From: Streptomyces sp. BHT-5-2
GTDB lineage: Bacteria > Actinomycetota > Actinomycetes > Streptomycetales > Streptomycetaceae
DNA: 64,000 nucleotides
Direction: 5' to 3'
Assembly (NCBI RefSeq): GCF_019774615.1
Contig: NZ_CP081496.1
Coordinates: forward strand, 2,170,001-2,234,000
Numbering within the stretch: the stretch's first letter is position 1; each line of letters starts with the position of its first letter. Positions 17,267-27,522 of the stretch are shown here, piece after piece. The translations under genes and the position numbers were made by a program. The notes below the pieces were generated by a model, which did not search any database, had not been told where the DNA came from, and saw nothing but the letters and a program-made list of their open reading frames with translations.

Positions 17267-18268
17267 TCACCAGGCGAACGCCTCCGGCGACGGCCCCGGC
17301 CCCGGGAAGACCTCCTCCAGGCCCGCCAGCAGCTCCGCCGGCAGCGCCAGCTCCACCGCGCGCAGTGCGGAGGCGAGCTGGTCGGCGGTGCGCGGGCCCA
17401 CGATCGGGCCGGTCACCCCGGGCCGGGTGAGCAGCCAGGCCAGCGCCACCTCGCCCGGCTCCAGGCCGTGCTTGCCGACCAGGTCCTCGTAGGTCTGGAT
17501 CTGCGCCCGGATCGCCGGGTCGGCCAGGGCGGCCGCGGACCGGCCGGAGGTCGAGCGGCCCGCCCCGCCGCCCTCCCGCTCCTTGCGGAGCGCCCCGCCC
17601 AGCAGCCCGCCGTGCAGCGGCGACCAGGGGATGACACCCAGCCCGTAGGCCCGGGCGGCCGGGACGACCTCCATCTCGGCCCGCCGCTCGGCGAGGTTGT
17701 AGAGGCACTGCTCGCTGACCAGGCCGTACGAACCGCGGCGCGCGGCCGCCTCGTTGGCCTGCGCGAGGTGCCAGCCGGCGTGGTTCGACGACCCCACGTA
17801 GAGGATCTTCCCCTGCTGGACGAGGACGTCGACGGCCTGCCAGATCTCGTCCCAGGGGGTGGCCCGGTCGACGTGGTGGAACTGGTAGAGGTCGATGTGG
17901 TCGGCGCCCAGCCGCCGGAGGCTGGCGTCCACCGCCCGGCGGATGCTGAGCGCGGAGAGCCGGTCGTGGTTGGGCCAGGCCGGGGTGCCGTCCGGAGCCA
18001 TGTTCCCGTACACCTTGGTGGCCAGCACGGTCTTCTCCCGCCGGCCGCCGCCCTTGGCGAACCACGAGCCGATGATCTCCTCGGTGCGGCCCTTGTTCTC
18101 GCCCCAGCCGTAGACGTTGGCGGTGTCGAAGAAGTTGATGCCCGCGTCCAGCGCGGCGTCCATGATGTGGTGGCTGCCGGCCTCGTCGGTCTGCGGCCCG
18201 AAGTTCATCGTCCCGAGGACGAGGCGGCTGACCTTTAGTCCGGTGCGTCCCAGCTGCGTGTACTCCAT
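17267..18268 (-). CDS. Aldo/keto reductase
   Basis: A 333-residue NADPH-dependent oxidoreductase with the (beta/alpha)8 fold. The catalytic set is visible: Asp48 and Tyr53 in DTANVYGWGENKG, Lys85 in LATKVYG and His131 in LYQFHHVD. The opening MEYTQLGRTGLKVSRLVLGT belongs to the YajO/voltage-gated-channel-beta-like branch. Substrate unknown. It is preceded on the same strand by the SGNH hydrolase gene, with a ~40-bp gap, so the two may be co-transcribed. Confidence 0.92.
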   Translation of the reverse strand: MEYTQLGRTGLKVSRLVLGTMNFGPQTDEAGSHHIMDAALDAGINFFDTANVYGWGENKGRTEEIIGSWFAKGGGRREKTVLATKVYGNMAPDGTPAWPNHDRLSALSIRRAVDASLRRLGADHIDLYQFHHVDRATPWDEIWQAVDVLVQQGKILYVGSSNHAGWHLAQANEAAARRGSYGLVSEQCLYNLAERRAEMEVVPAARAYGLGVIPWSPLHGGLLGGALRKEREGGGAGRSTSGRSAAALADPAIRAQIQTYEDLVGKHGLEPGEVALAWLLTRPGVTGPIVGPRTADQLASALRAVELALPAELLAGLEEVFPGPGPSPEAFAW

Positions 18269-18310
18269 GGTCGTCCAGCCAAGCCCTTGGAGCGGGCGCG
18301 AAGCAAGGGG

Positions 18311-18991
18311 TCAGGGGGCGTAGCGGTCACCGACGTCCCACGCCTGGTGCAGTGCGTCGGCGAACGCCCCGGCCAGAAGGTGCTCGCCGAGCGGCGAGGG
18401 GTGGGTGCCGTCGTAGGTCGCCCGGTCGAGGTCCCAGCCGGCCGGCTCGGAGGCCAGCAGCAGCGGCGAGGCGGGCGTGGAGAGGTCGGCCACCGCCTTG
18501 GCCAGCAGCTCGTTGAAGCGGGTGCACTGGGCGTCGAACTCCGGGTCGCCCAGGGCCCGTATGTTGGCTATCACGGGCATCAGCACCGCCCGGACGCGCG
18601 GCCGGGCGGCCCGCGCGCCGGCCACGAAGCGCCGGACGTTCTCCGCCGTCTGCTCGGGGTCGGTGTAGAAGCCGAGGTCGATCAGGCCCAGGGAGACCAG
18701 CAGGGTGTCGGCCCGGTGCGTGCGGACCGCGTCCTCTATCAGCGGCGCCATGTGCAGCCAGCCCTCGCCCCAGCCGGCCAGGTGGTGGCGGGCCTTCTCG
18801 GGGAAGGCCGCATCGGCGTAGGCGAAGGAGTCCGCGGCGCCGGTGGCCGGGTCGTGGAGGGTGGTGCGCGGGCCGACGAGGGCGAACGGGCCGGGGTAGG
18901 TGGCAGTGAGGTGCCGCCACATCCGGTAGCGCCACGTGAAGTCGCCGGAGCTGCCGATCGTCATCGAGTCCCCGACGCACATGATCCTCAT
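18311..18991 (-). CDS. SGNH/GDSL hydrolase
   Basis: A 226-residue esterase-type enzyme. Block I is MCVGDSMTIGSSG with nucleophile Ser9, and the C-terminal block V is DGTHPSPLGEHLLAG with the Asp/His pair. There is no signal peptide, so it acts in the cytoplasm. Acyl ester substrates are typical of the family; the actual one is unknown. The start at 18991 keeps only two residues before the first strand. Confidence 0.88.
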   Translation of the reverse strand: MRIMCVGDSMTIGSSGDFTWRYRMWRHLTATYPGPFALVGPRTTLHDPATGAADSFAYADAAFPEKARHHLAGWGEGWLHMAPLIEDAVRTHRADTLLVSLGLIDLGFYTDPEQTAENVRRFVAGARAARPRVRAVLMPVIANIRALGDPEFDAQCTRFNELLAKAVADLSTPASPLLLASEPAGWDLDRATYDGTHPSPLGEHLLAGAFADALHQAWDVGDRYAP

Positions 18992-19050
18992 CCGGCCATG
19001 ATGTCCGAGAACGCTACCGACGGGTACGTGACGCTGGCCACGCCGCCCGG

Positions 19051-19464
19051 CTACGGCGGGGGCGCGTCCTCGACGAGCCGCAGCTCGTAGTGGAGCGTCC
19101 GCTCCCGGCGCAGCCGGTGGACGAGCGGCGCCACCAGTCCGTGGATCAGCGGGTACTTGCGGGTCAACGACCGCTCGGCGCGCCGGAATTCACGGGTGTC
19201 CGCATCGAGCAGCCGGGCCCGGGCCCGGACGGGCGGTCCGACGGGCCGCCCGCGCCACGTCGAGGCGCGGAACTCCACCTCGGGGAAGTTCCGGATCCGT
19301 TTGACCTTGCCGGCGCTGCCGACGGTGCGGAAGTAGGCGCGGTCGCCGTCCACCGCGACGTTGACCGGGGTGCCGACCCCGGTGCCGTCCCTCTTGTACG
19401 TGGTCAGCAGGATCGTCGTCTGCTTCTCGAAGGGGGCGAGACCGGGGCTGGGGGTGGTCCTCAT
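19051..19464 (-). CDS. PPOX-class F420-dependent oxidoreductase
   Basis: A 137-residue split-barrel flavin/deazaflavin protein. The motifs TTYKRDGTGVGTPVNVAVDG, RAYFRTVGSAGKVKRIRN and VEFRASTWRGRPVG match actinobacterial PPOX-class proteins that use F420. Substrate unknown. ATG 19464 (MRTTPSPG) has GGAGG five bases upstream; the longer frame from 19482 would place that site inside the gene. The site sits in the palindrome GCCTCCATGGAGGC. Confidence 0.85.
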   Translation of the reverse strand: MRTTPSPGLAPFEKQTTILLTTYKRDGTGVGTPVNVAVDGDRAYFRTVGSAGKVKRIRNFPEVEFRASTWRGRPVGPPVRARARLLDADTREFRRAERSLTRKYPLIHGLVAPLVHRLRRERTLHYELRLVEDAPPP

Positions 19465-19570
19465 GCCTCCATGGAGGCACACCCCGCCCGATTCGTCATG
19501 CGGGCGGGCCCCGGCGGGGGCGCCGTGCGCCGTGTCCGCCGGGGCCCGCCCGGGCCGGTGCGGGGCGCCG

Positions 19571-20698
<1,128 letters not shown>

Positions 20699-20805
20699 CT
20701 AAGGGGTCGCGCGGGGGCCGGGCGGAGCGTCCAGCCGGTGAGATGACGGCCGGTCGGAGTGTGGACGCGGGGTGTCACGGGGGCGGCCGGCCCGGCGGAC
20801 CCGGC

Positions 20806-21843
20806 TCAGGGGCGGTCCGCCGCGTAGAGGTCCGTGAGCGCGGCCGCGGCGCCGGCCAGGACGCGGCGCGCCTCGGGCGGGTCCAGGACCTCCAGGGAGT
20901 CGCCGAACTGGAGCAGCTGGCGGACGGCGGAGAGCACCGGGTACCCGAGCTCCAGCAACGCCCAGCCGTCGCCGGGGTCTTCGCCGGGGCCGTCGCAGGG
21001 GCCTCCGGCGGCGGCCGTCCCGTCCGCCCGGCGCTCCCCGCCGCCCTCCGTACGAGGCGGTGCGGTCAGCGCGGTGCCCAGGATCCGTACCGCCATGTCC
21101 AGCCGCTCCCGGCGGATCCGGGCGGTCACCCGCACCGGCGCCGGCCGCTCCTCCACCTGCTGTCGCAAGTGCGCCCAGACGTCCGCCAGTTCCGTGTCCG
21201 GCCGCCGCCGTACCGGGGCGTCGGTGACGGTCGCCGAGGCCACCCGGTCGGCCCGGAAGAGCTGCGGCCGGCCGCGCCGGTCGGCGACCAGGTACCAGGT
21301 GCCGGCCTTGGCGACCAGCCCGTACGGGTCGACGGTGTAGGTGCGCGGACGGGGCTCGCCGCTGTGCCGGTAGCTGATGCGCAGCCGCCGGTCGGTGAAG
21401 ACGGCGGTCTGCAGGTCGTCCAGGTCGACGGCCGGGCGGGGCCCGCTCAGCCAGCGGTCGGGGTCCACCAGCACGCGGCGGCCGACGAGTTCGGCAGGCG
21501 GGCGGTGCGGGGCCGGCAGCGCCGCCATCACCTTGCGCAGCGCCGAGCCCAGCGCCTCGTCGAGGCCGAGCGCGCGGTGTGCGCCCTGCGCCGCCAGGAC
21601 GAACAGCGCCCGGGCCTCGTCGGTGGTCAGCCCGGTGACGTCGGTGCGGTAACCGGGCAGCAGCGCGATCCCGCCGTGCCGGCCGCGCTCGGCGTACACC
21701 GGCACCCCGGAGGCCGACAGCGCCTCGATGTCGCGGTAGACGGTGCGGGTGGAGACCTCCAGACGGGCGGCCAGTTCGCTCGCGGGGACCCGGCCGCGGG
21801 TCTGGAGCAGCAGCAGGATCGAGAGCAGTCGGTCGGCCTTCAC
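20806..21843 (-). CDS. YafY-type HTH/WYL regulator
   Basis: A 345-residue regulator. The N-terminal helix-turn-helix is DRLLSILLLLQTRGRVPASE with STRTVYRDIEALS as recognition helix. The middle WYL domain carries GTWYLVADRRGRPQLFRADR, the ligand-sensing segment thought to bind nucleic acid or nucleotides. A Gly/Glu-rich insert (~260-285) breaks the C-terminal part. It is divergent from the FAD oxidoreductase gene (79-bp gap) and may control it. Confidence 0.88.
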   Translation of the reverse strand: MKADRLLSILLLLQTRGRVPASELAARLEVSTRTVYRDIEALSASGVPVYAERGRHGGIALLPGYRTDVTGLTTDEARALFVLAAQGAHRALGLDEALGSALRKVMAALPAPHRPPAELVGRRVLVDPDRWLSGPRPAVDLDDLQTAVFTDRRLRISYRHSGEPRPRTYTVDPYGLVAKAGTWYLVADRRGRPQLFRADRVASATVTDAPVRRRPDTELADVWAHLRQQVEERPAPVRVTARIRRERLDMAVRILGTALTAPPRTEGGGERRADGTAAAGGPCDGPGEDPGDGWALLELGYPVLSAVRQLLQFGDSLEVLDPPEARRVLAGAAAALTDLYAADRP

Positions 21844-21922
21844 CCCCCGGTTTATATCCCGCCCCCGGGCCGCGTTCTAAATATGACGGCCGGTGTCAGG
21901 TTATTGCCGGAGAGTGCGCTGC

Positions 21923-23374
21923 ATGACGACGACCGACGCCCTCGCCACTGCCTCGCACCGCCCGGCCACTGTGCCCGCCCGGCCCGCCCCGGACGCCCTC
22001 GCCGACCTCGAACGGCAGGTCCGCGGCCCCGTTTTCCGCCCCGGCGACGAGGGGTACGACGCCGAGCGCTCCGGATACCAGGCCGGCCACCGGCACCGCC
22101 CCGCCGTCATCGTCGGCGCGGTGGACGCCGCCGACGTGGCCGCCGCGGTCGGCTTCGCCCGCGCCCGGCGGCTGCCGGTCGCCGTCCAGGCCACCGGGCA
22201 CGGGCTGTCCACCGCCACCGACGGCGGGCTGCTCATCAGCACCCGGCGGATGACGGACGTCGCCGTGGACCCGGTGACCGGCACCGCCCGGGTCGCCGCG
22301 GGCGCCGTCTGGGCCCAGGTCGTCGCGGCCGCCGCGCCGCACGGGCTCGCCCCGCTCAACGGCTCCTCGCCGGGCGTCGGCGTGGTCTCGTACACCCTCG
22401 GCGGCGGCGTCGGGGTGCTGGCCCGCACCTACGGCTTCGCCGCCGACCACGTCCGGTCGATCGACCTGGTCACCGCCGACGCGCGCCGGGTCCGGGTCAC
22501 CGCCGACACCGAACCCGACCTCTTCTGGGGGCTGCTCGGCGGCGGACACGGCCTCGGGGTGGTCACCGGCATGGAGTTCGGGCTGGTGCCGGTCGCGCGG
22601 CTCTACGGCGGCCAACTGGTCTTCGGCGCCGAGCAGATCGACGACGCGCTCGCCGCCTACCTGCGCTGGACCGGGACCGTCCCGGACACCCTGACCTCCT
22701 CGCTCGGCCTGATCGTCTACCCGGACCTGCCGCAGCTGCCGGCCCCGCTGCGCGGCCGCCACCTCCTCCAGATCCGGATCGCGTTCACCGGCAGCGCCGA
22801 GGACGGCGAGCGCCTGGTGGCGCCACTGCGCGCGGTCGGTCCGGCGGTCTCCGACGACCTGCGCGAGATGCCCTACGAGGAGTCCCACACCATCCACCGC
22901 GACCCCAGCGACCCGCACGCGTACAACGGCGACAACGTGCTGCTCGGCGACCTGGACGCGGCGGCGCTGCACCGGGTGGCGAAGCTGGCCGGGCCGGCCG
23001 CCCCGGTGATGGTGGTGGCGCAGCTGAACCACCTGGGCGGCGCGCTGGCGACCGGCCCGGTGGGCGGCGAGGCCGGTGCGGTGGGCCACCGGGAGGCCCG
23101 CTTCGCACTGCGGGTGCTGTCCCCACTGGGCGACACCGACCCCGAGGGCCAACTGGCGACCGTACGGGCCGTACACGCCGAGGTGCTGGCGGCCGTTGCG
23201 CCCTGGCGGCTCGGCCGCAGCGTCAACTTCCTCCTCGGCGAGCAGCGGGGGCGGGCGGACGCGGCCGAGGTGGCCCGCAGCACCCACGGCGCGGCGGTCC
23301 GGTCCCGGCTGGCGGGCCTCAAGGCCGCCCACGACCCGGAGAACGTCTTCCGCTTCCATCCGTACGCGGTGTGA
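21923..23374 (+). CDS. FAD-binding oxidoreductase, BBE family
   Basis: A 483-residue flavoprotein. The PCMH-type FAD domain spans ~35-215 with PVAVQATGHGLS, where the His is the position used for covalent FAD in this family, and the C-terminal berberine-bridge segment ends NVFRFHPYAV. Such enzymes oxidise sugars, alcohols or natural products with O2. There is no signal peptide. ATG 21923 is chosen over the GTG ten codons upstream; GGAG lies ~10 bases before it. No biosynthetic neighbours help to define the substrate. Confidence 0.88.
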   Translation: MTTTDALATASHRPATVPARPAPDALADLERQVRGPVFRPGDEGYDAERSGYQAGHRHRPAVIVGAVDAADVAAAVGFARARRLPVAVQATGHGLSTATDGGLLISTRRMTDVAVDPVTGTARVAAGAVWAQVVAAAAPHGLAPLNGSSPGVGVVSYTLGGGVGVLARTYGFAADHVRSIDLVTADARRVRVTADTEPDLFWGLLGGGHGLGVVTGMEFGLVPVARLYGGQLVFGAEQIDDALAAYLRWTGTVPDTLTSSLGLIVYPDLPQLPAPLRGRHLLQIRIAFTGSAEDGERLVAPLRAVGPAVSDDLREMPYEESHTIHRDPSDPHAYNGDNVLLGDLDAAALHRVAKLAGPAAPVMVVAQLNHLGGALATGPVGGEAGAVGHREARFALRVLSPLGDTDPEGQLATVRAVHAEVLAAVAPWRLGRSVNFLLGEQRGRADAAEVARSTHGAAVRSRLAGLKAAHDPENVFRFHPYAV

Positions 23375-23487
23375 GACCCGCGGCGTCCGCCGCCGCGCCC
23401 GACCCCGTCGTCGGGCCCCGGGACTCCCGCCACACCGTTGTCCACAGCCCTTGCCGTGCCCCCTCCCTCCAGGGGCAGGCTGGGGGC

Positions 23488-26400
23488 ATGGCTGATCGCA
23501 CGGAGACGGACAAGCACAACGGCGACGGATCGGGCACGAGCGGTCGGGCGGCGGACCGGGCGGCGACCGCCCGCCGGGACCTGGCCCGCGAACTCGCCGC
23601 GGCCATACGGGGCGAGGTCTCGGCCGCCGCCGCGGACCGCGCCCTGATGACGATGGACGCGTCCAACTACCGGCGGGTCCCGGAGGTGGTGGTCGCGCCC
23701 TGGGACGCCGAGGACGTCGCCGCGGCGCTGCGGATCTGCCGCGCCCGCGGCGTCCCGGTGGTGCCGCGCGGCGGGGGCACCAGTATCGCCGGGCAGTCCA
23801 CCGGCATCGGCGCCGTCCTGGACTTCACCCGCCATATGCGCCGGATCGTCGCACTGGACCCCGAGGCCCGCACCGCCGTCGTCCAGCCCGGCGTCGTCCT
23901 CGACGACCTCCGGGCCGCCGCCGCCCCGCACGGCCTGACCTTCGGCCCCGACCCCTCCACCCACAGCCGCTGCACCCTCGGCGGCATGATCGGCAACAAC
24001 TCCTGCGGCTCGCACTCCGTCGCCTGGGGCACCACCGCCGACAACGTCCGCACCCTGGACGTGCTCACCTACGGCGGCGAGGCGGTCCGGGCCGGCCGCG
24101 GCACCGACCCCGAAGGCCGCCCCACCGGCCTCCCACCGCGCCTGCGCGACGGCGTCAAGGCCCTGGTGGACGGCGAGTTGGCGCTGCTGCGCACCGGCTA
24201 TCCGGCCGGCCTCCCGCGCCGCATCTCCGGCTACGCCCTGGATGCCCTGCTCCCCGAGGTCGGCACCGACCTGGCCCGCGCCCTGACCGGCAGCGAGGGC
24301 ACCCTCGGCGTCGTCACCGAGGCCGCCGTCCGGCTCGTCGAGGCCCCCGCGGCCCGCGCGCTGGCCGTCCTCGGCTACCCCGACGAGAGCGCCGCCGCCG
24401 AGGCCGCGCACACCCTTCTCCCGTATCGCCCGCTGACCGTCGAGGGAATGGCCGCCGACCTCGTCGGCAAGGACGCCACCGGGCTGCCGGACGGCGGCGC
24501 CTGGCTGTTCGTCGAGGCCGGCGGGGCGAGCCGCGCCGAGGCCGCCGCCCGGGCCGAGGAGCTGTGCCGCGCGGCGCGGGCCGACGGTGCCACCGGCCAC
24601 ACCCTCGTCACCGACCCGGCCGGCCAGCGCGCCCTGTGGCGGATCCGCGAGGACGCCTCCGGCACCGCGACGCGCCTGCCCGACGGCAGTGAGGCATGGC
24701 CCGGCTGGGAGGACTGCGCCGTCCCGCCCGCCCGACTCGGCCCGTATCTGCGGGACTTCCGCGCCCTGCTCGCCCAGCACGGCCTGCGCGGCACCCCCTA
24801 CGGCCACTTCGGCGACGGCTGTATCCACGTCCGGATCGACTTCGACCTGCTCACCCCGCCCGGCATCCGCCGCTTCCGGGAGTTCTCCACCGACCTCGCC
24901 GCCCTGGTGGTGGCACACGGCGGCTCGCTCTCCGGCGAGCACGGTGACGGCCAGGCCCGCGCCGAACTCCTCCCCGCGATGTACGGCGACGAACTGGTCG
25001 GCCTCTTCGGCCGGTTCAAGGACCTCTGGGATCCGGCCGCCGGCCTCAACCCCGGCATCCTCGTCCGCCCCGACCGCCTCGACGACAACCTCCGCTTCGC
25101 CCCGCTGCCCAAGGGCCCGGTCCCGGTGGAGTTCGGCTATCCGCACGACGACGGCGACTTCTCCGCCGCCGTCCGCCGCTGCGTCGGCGTCGCCAAGTGC
25201 CGTACGGAGCAGCTCGGTCCGGGGTCGACCGACGTCATGTGCCCGTCCTTCCGGGCCACCGGCGACGAGCAGCACTCCACCCGCGGCCGCGCCCGGCTGC
25301 TGCACGAGATGCTGGCCGGCGAGGTGGTCACCGACGGCTGGCGCTCCCCGGAGGTGCGCGACGCCCTCGACCTCTGCCTGTCCTGCAAGGGCTGCCGCAG
25401 CGACTGCCCCGTGGGCGTCGACATGGCCACCTACAAGGCGGAGTTCCTGCACCACCACTACGAGGGCCGGATCCGCCCCGCCGCCCACTACGCCATGGGC
25501 CGCCTGCCGCAGTGGCTGCGCGCCGCGGCCCCCGCCGCACCGGTGCTCAACGCCCTCGCCCGCACCCCGCTGGCCGCGGCCGCCAAGCGGCTCGCCGGCA
25601 TCGCCCCGGAGCGGGAGATCCCGGCGCTCGCGGGGGTGACCTTCCGCCGGTGGTGGTGGCGCCGGCACGCCACGGCGGGTGCCCCCACCGGCGGCAGGAC
25701 GGTCGTCCTGTGGCCCGACACCTTCACCGACCACCTCTCCCCGGAGGTGGGCCGCGCCGCCGTCCGCGTCCTGGAAGCCGCCGGGCTGCGGCCCCTGCTC
25801 CCACCCACCGCCCCCCTGGCGACGCGCCCCTCGCTCCCGCTGCCCCGGCTCCACCGCCCCGGCCTCTGCTGCGGCCTGACCTACGTCTCCACCGGCCAAC
25901 TCACCCGGGCCCGGGCCGTCATGCGCCGGACCGTGGAGGTGCTCGGCCCCCTGGTGCGCCCCGGCCGCCCCCTGGTCGTCCTCGAACCGAGCTGCGCCGC
26001 GGCGCTCCGCACGGACCTGCCGGAGCTGCTCGCCGACGATCCCCGGGCCGCCCGGCTCGCCGCCGCCGTCCGCACCTTCGCCGAGGTACTGGAGGAGCTG
26101 GCCCCCGACTGGACCCCGCCCCGGATCGACCGCCCGGTCGCCGGCCAGACCCACTGCCACCAGCACGCCGTCCTCGGCGACGCCGCCGACCGCCGCCTTC
26201 GCGAACGCGCCGGCCTCACCGGGGCGTTGAGCGGCGGCTGCTGCGGTCTGGCCGGCAACTTCGGCTTCGAACGCGGCCACTACGACGTCTCGGCGGCCTG
26301 CGCCGAGGACCAGCTCCTCCCCGCCGTCCGCGGGGCCGCCCCGCACGCCGAAATCCTCGCCGACGGCTTCTCCTGCCGCACCCAACTCGCCCAACTCGGC

Positions 26401-26493
26401 GGCCGCCGCGGCCGCCACCTGGCGGAGGTGCTGGCAGAGGCACTGCCGGAGGGGACGGCACCGGGAAGGGAGGGCGCCGGGGGAGGGCACTGA
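23488..26493 (+). CDS. FAD + Fe-S (GlcD-GlcF type) 2-hydroxyacid dehydrogenase
   Basis: A 1,001-residue single-chain fusion. Residues ~65-240 are an FAD-binding type 4 domain (VVPRGGGTSIAGQ, IGNNSCGSHS), ~250-520 the FAD-oxidase C-terminal cap (GHFGDGCIHVRID, GEHGDGQARAELL). Next comes a 4Fe-4S module with CLSCKGCRSDCPVGVD (C-x2-C-x2-C-x3-C). The last third has two CCG motifs, LCCGLTY and GGCCGLAGNFGFERGHYD, as in GlcF/HdrB proteins. This is the layout of D-lactate or glycolate dehydrogenases that pass electrons to quinone; which acid is used is open. The huge upstream open frame is non-coding; ATG 23488 is taken. Confidence 0.92.
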   Translation: MADRTETDKHNGDGSGTSGRAADRAATARRDLARELAAAIRGEVSAAAADRALMTMDASNYRRVPEVVVAPWDAEDVAAALRICRARGVPVVPRGGGTSIAGQSTGIGAVLDFTRHMRRIVALDPEARTAVVQPGVVLDDLRAAAAPHGLTFGPDPSTHSRCTLGGMIGNNSCGSHSVAWGTTADNVRTLDVLTYGGEAVRAGRGTDPEGRPTGLPPRLRDGVKALVDGELALLRTGYPAGLPRRISGYALDALLPEVGTDLARALTGSEGTLGVVTEAAVRLVEAPAARALAVLGYPDESAAAEAAHTLLPYRPLTVEGMAADLVGKDATGLPDGGAWLFVEAGGASRAEAAARAEELCRAARADGATGHTLVTDPAGQRALWRIREDASGTATRLPDGSEAWPGWEDCAVPPARLGPYLRDFRALLAQHGLRGTPYGHFGDGCIHVRIDFDLLTPPGIRRFREFSTDLAALVVAHGGSLSGEHGDGQARAELLPAMYGDELVGLFGRFKDLWDPAAGLNPGILVRPDRLDDNLRFAPLPKGPVPVEFGYPHDDGDFSAAVRRCVGVAKCRTEQLGPGSTDVMCPSFRATGDEQHSTRGRARLLHEMLAGEVVTDGWRSPEVRDALDLCLSCKGCRSDCPVGVDMATYKAEFLHHHYEGRIRPAAHYAMGRLPQWLRAAAPAAPVLNALARTPLAAAAKRLAGIAPEREIPALAGVTFRRWWWRRHATAGAPTGGRTVVLWPDTFTDHLSPEVGRAAVRVLEAAGLRPLLPPTAPLATRPSLPLPRLHRPGLCCGLTYVSTGQLTRARAVMRRTVEVLGPLVRPGRPLVVLEPSCAAALRTDLPELLADDPRAARLAAAVRTFAEVLEELAPDWTPPRIDRPVAGQTHCHQHAVLGDAADRRLRERAGLTGALSGGCCGLAGNFGFERGHYDVSAACAEDQLLPAVRGAAPHAEILADGFSCRTQLAQLGGRRGRHLAEVLAEALPEGTAPGREGAGGGH

Positions 26494-26551
26494 CGGGGCG
26501 CGTTCGTCGTCTCCCGTGTTCGGGTGCCGACGCCGGTGCCGACGGAGACGT

Positions 26552-26574
26552 CGGCGTCCGGAAGACGGACGCCG
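26552..26574. terminator. Hairpin between convergent genes
   Basis: CGGCGTCCG and CGGACGCCG form a perfect 9-bp stem with a GAAGA loop, 59 bases after the dehydrogenase stop and 29 bases beyond the LysR gene's stop. Confidence 0.55.
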
Positions 26575-26602
26575 GGAGCCGCGGAGGTCCGTCGGGAGTG
26601 GC

Positions 26603-27454
26603 TCAGGCCAGGACCTCGCGGGCCAGTGCCACCAGGGCCGGGATGCGGGGGTGGCCGGGGCCGTCGCGCCAGGCGATGACGACGGGGACGGCCGGGGCGT
26701 CGGTCAGCGGGACGTAGGCCATCGCGGGGTGCGGGTGCATGCCGGCGGTGGCGGAGGTGGTGACGCCCACCGCGCGGCCGCCCGTGATGGCGGCGATCCA
26801 GTCGTCGGTGTTGCCGATGGTGATCGTGGACGTGGGGCGGGCGTCCGGCGGCCAGAGGTCGAGGGCGGTCGTGCCGGAGACCGTGTTCAGGGCGATGGTG
26901 CGGGAGGCGAGGTCGGCGAGGGAGAGGGCGGTGCGGCCGGCCAGCGGGTCGTCGGAGGGGAGGCCGGCCACCCGGGGCTCGGTCGTCAGCTCCTCGGTGA
27001 TCAGGCCGGGGGCGGTGACCTCGCCCCGGAGCAGGGCCGCGTCCACGTCGCCGCGGGCGAGACCGGCGGTGCGGTCGTCGATCCGGAGGAGTTCCAGCGG
27101 CGTCTGAGGGTGTTCCTCGTGCCAGCGGCGCAGCAGCGTGGTGGTCTCCGCGCCGGCCGCCGACCAGGCGTGGCCCAGGCGGAGCGGCCAGCCGGTGCGG
27201 CGGCCGTAGGCCAGGGCGCGGTCGAAGGCGGAGACGGCCAGTGCCGCCCGGTCGCGGAAGGCGAGGCCGTCCGGGGTGAGGGCGAGGTGGTGGGTGGTGC
27301 GCTCGACGAGGCGGACGCCCAACGCCGCCTCCAGCTGGCGGAGGGTGCGGGAGACGGCGGGCTGGGTGAGGTGGAGGCGTTCGGCGGCGCGGGTCACGCT
27401 GAGGGTGTCGGCGATGGCGAGAAAGCAGCGGAGATGACGCAGCTCGAGGCTCAT
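26603..27454 (-). CDS. LysR-family regulator
   Basis: A 283-residue regulator. MSLELRHLRCFLAIADTLSV and AAERLHLTQPAVSRTLRQLE form the winged helix-turn-helix (1-60); the rest is a substrate-binding-like effector domain. ATG 27454 is used; the longer frame upstream is Arg/Thr-rich and is rejected. It is divergent from the RhtA-like exporter with only 68 bp between, the classical LysR-target arrangement. The palindrome GAAATGGCATTTC at 27478-27490 lies between them. Confidence 0.92.
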   Translation of the reverse strand: MSLELRHLRCFLAIADTLSVTRAAERLHLTQPAVSRTLRQLEAALGVRLVERTTHHLALTPDGLAFRDRAALAVSAFDRALAYGRRTGWPLRLGHAWSAAGAETTTLLRRWHEEHPQTPLELLRIDDRTAGLARGDVDAALLRGEVTAPGLITEELTTEPRVAGLPSDDPLAGRTALSLADLASRTIALNTVSGTTALDLWPPDARPTSTITIGNTDDWIAAITGGRAVGVTTSATAGMHPHPAMAYVPLTDAPAVPVVIAWRDGPGHPRIPALVALAREVLA

Positions 27455-27477
27455 GCGTGCGGAGCATAACAACCGGC

Positions 27478-27490
27478 GAAATGGCATTTC
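27478..27490. promoter_or_regulatory. Palindrome in LysR/exporter divergent region
   Basis: GAAAT-GGC-ATTTC is a perfect 5-bp inverted repeat centred between the two start codons and is a plausible LysR contact site. Confidence 0.4.
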
Positions 27491-27510
27491 ACGTGCGCGA
27501 ACGTGGGTCG

Positions 27511-27516
27511 TAGCGT
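27511..27516 (+). promoter_or_regulatory. Leaderless -10 for the exporter gene
   Basis: TAGCGT, six bases, then GTG at 27523. It fits TANNNT with a transcript that starts at the start codon. Confidence 0.5.
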
Positions 27517-27522
27517 GGGGAC

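Noticed and set aside
19450..19485. The GCCTCCATGGAGGC palindrome as an operator
   Set aside because: It is explained by the GGAGG ribosome site of the oxidoreductase gene facing its own complement around a CATG.
20743..23487. A 900-codon in-frame extension before the FAD/Fe-S dehydrogenase
   Set aside because: The extension is Arg/Pro/Gly-rich, overlaps two well-supported genes and lacks a ribosome site; the family starts near ATG 23488.
22873..26490. A 1,205-codon open frame opposite the FAD/Fe-S dehydrogenase
   Set aside because: Same reason: no recognisable domain, and the opposite frame has full FAD, Fe-S and CCG motifs.
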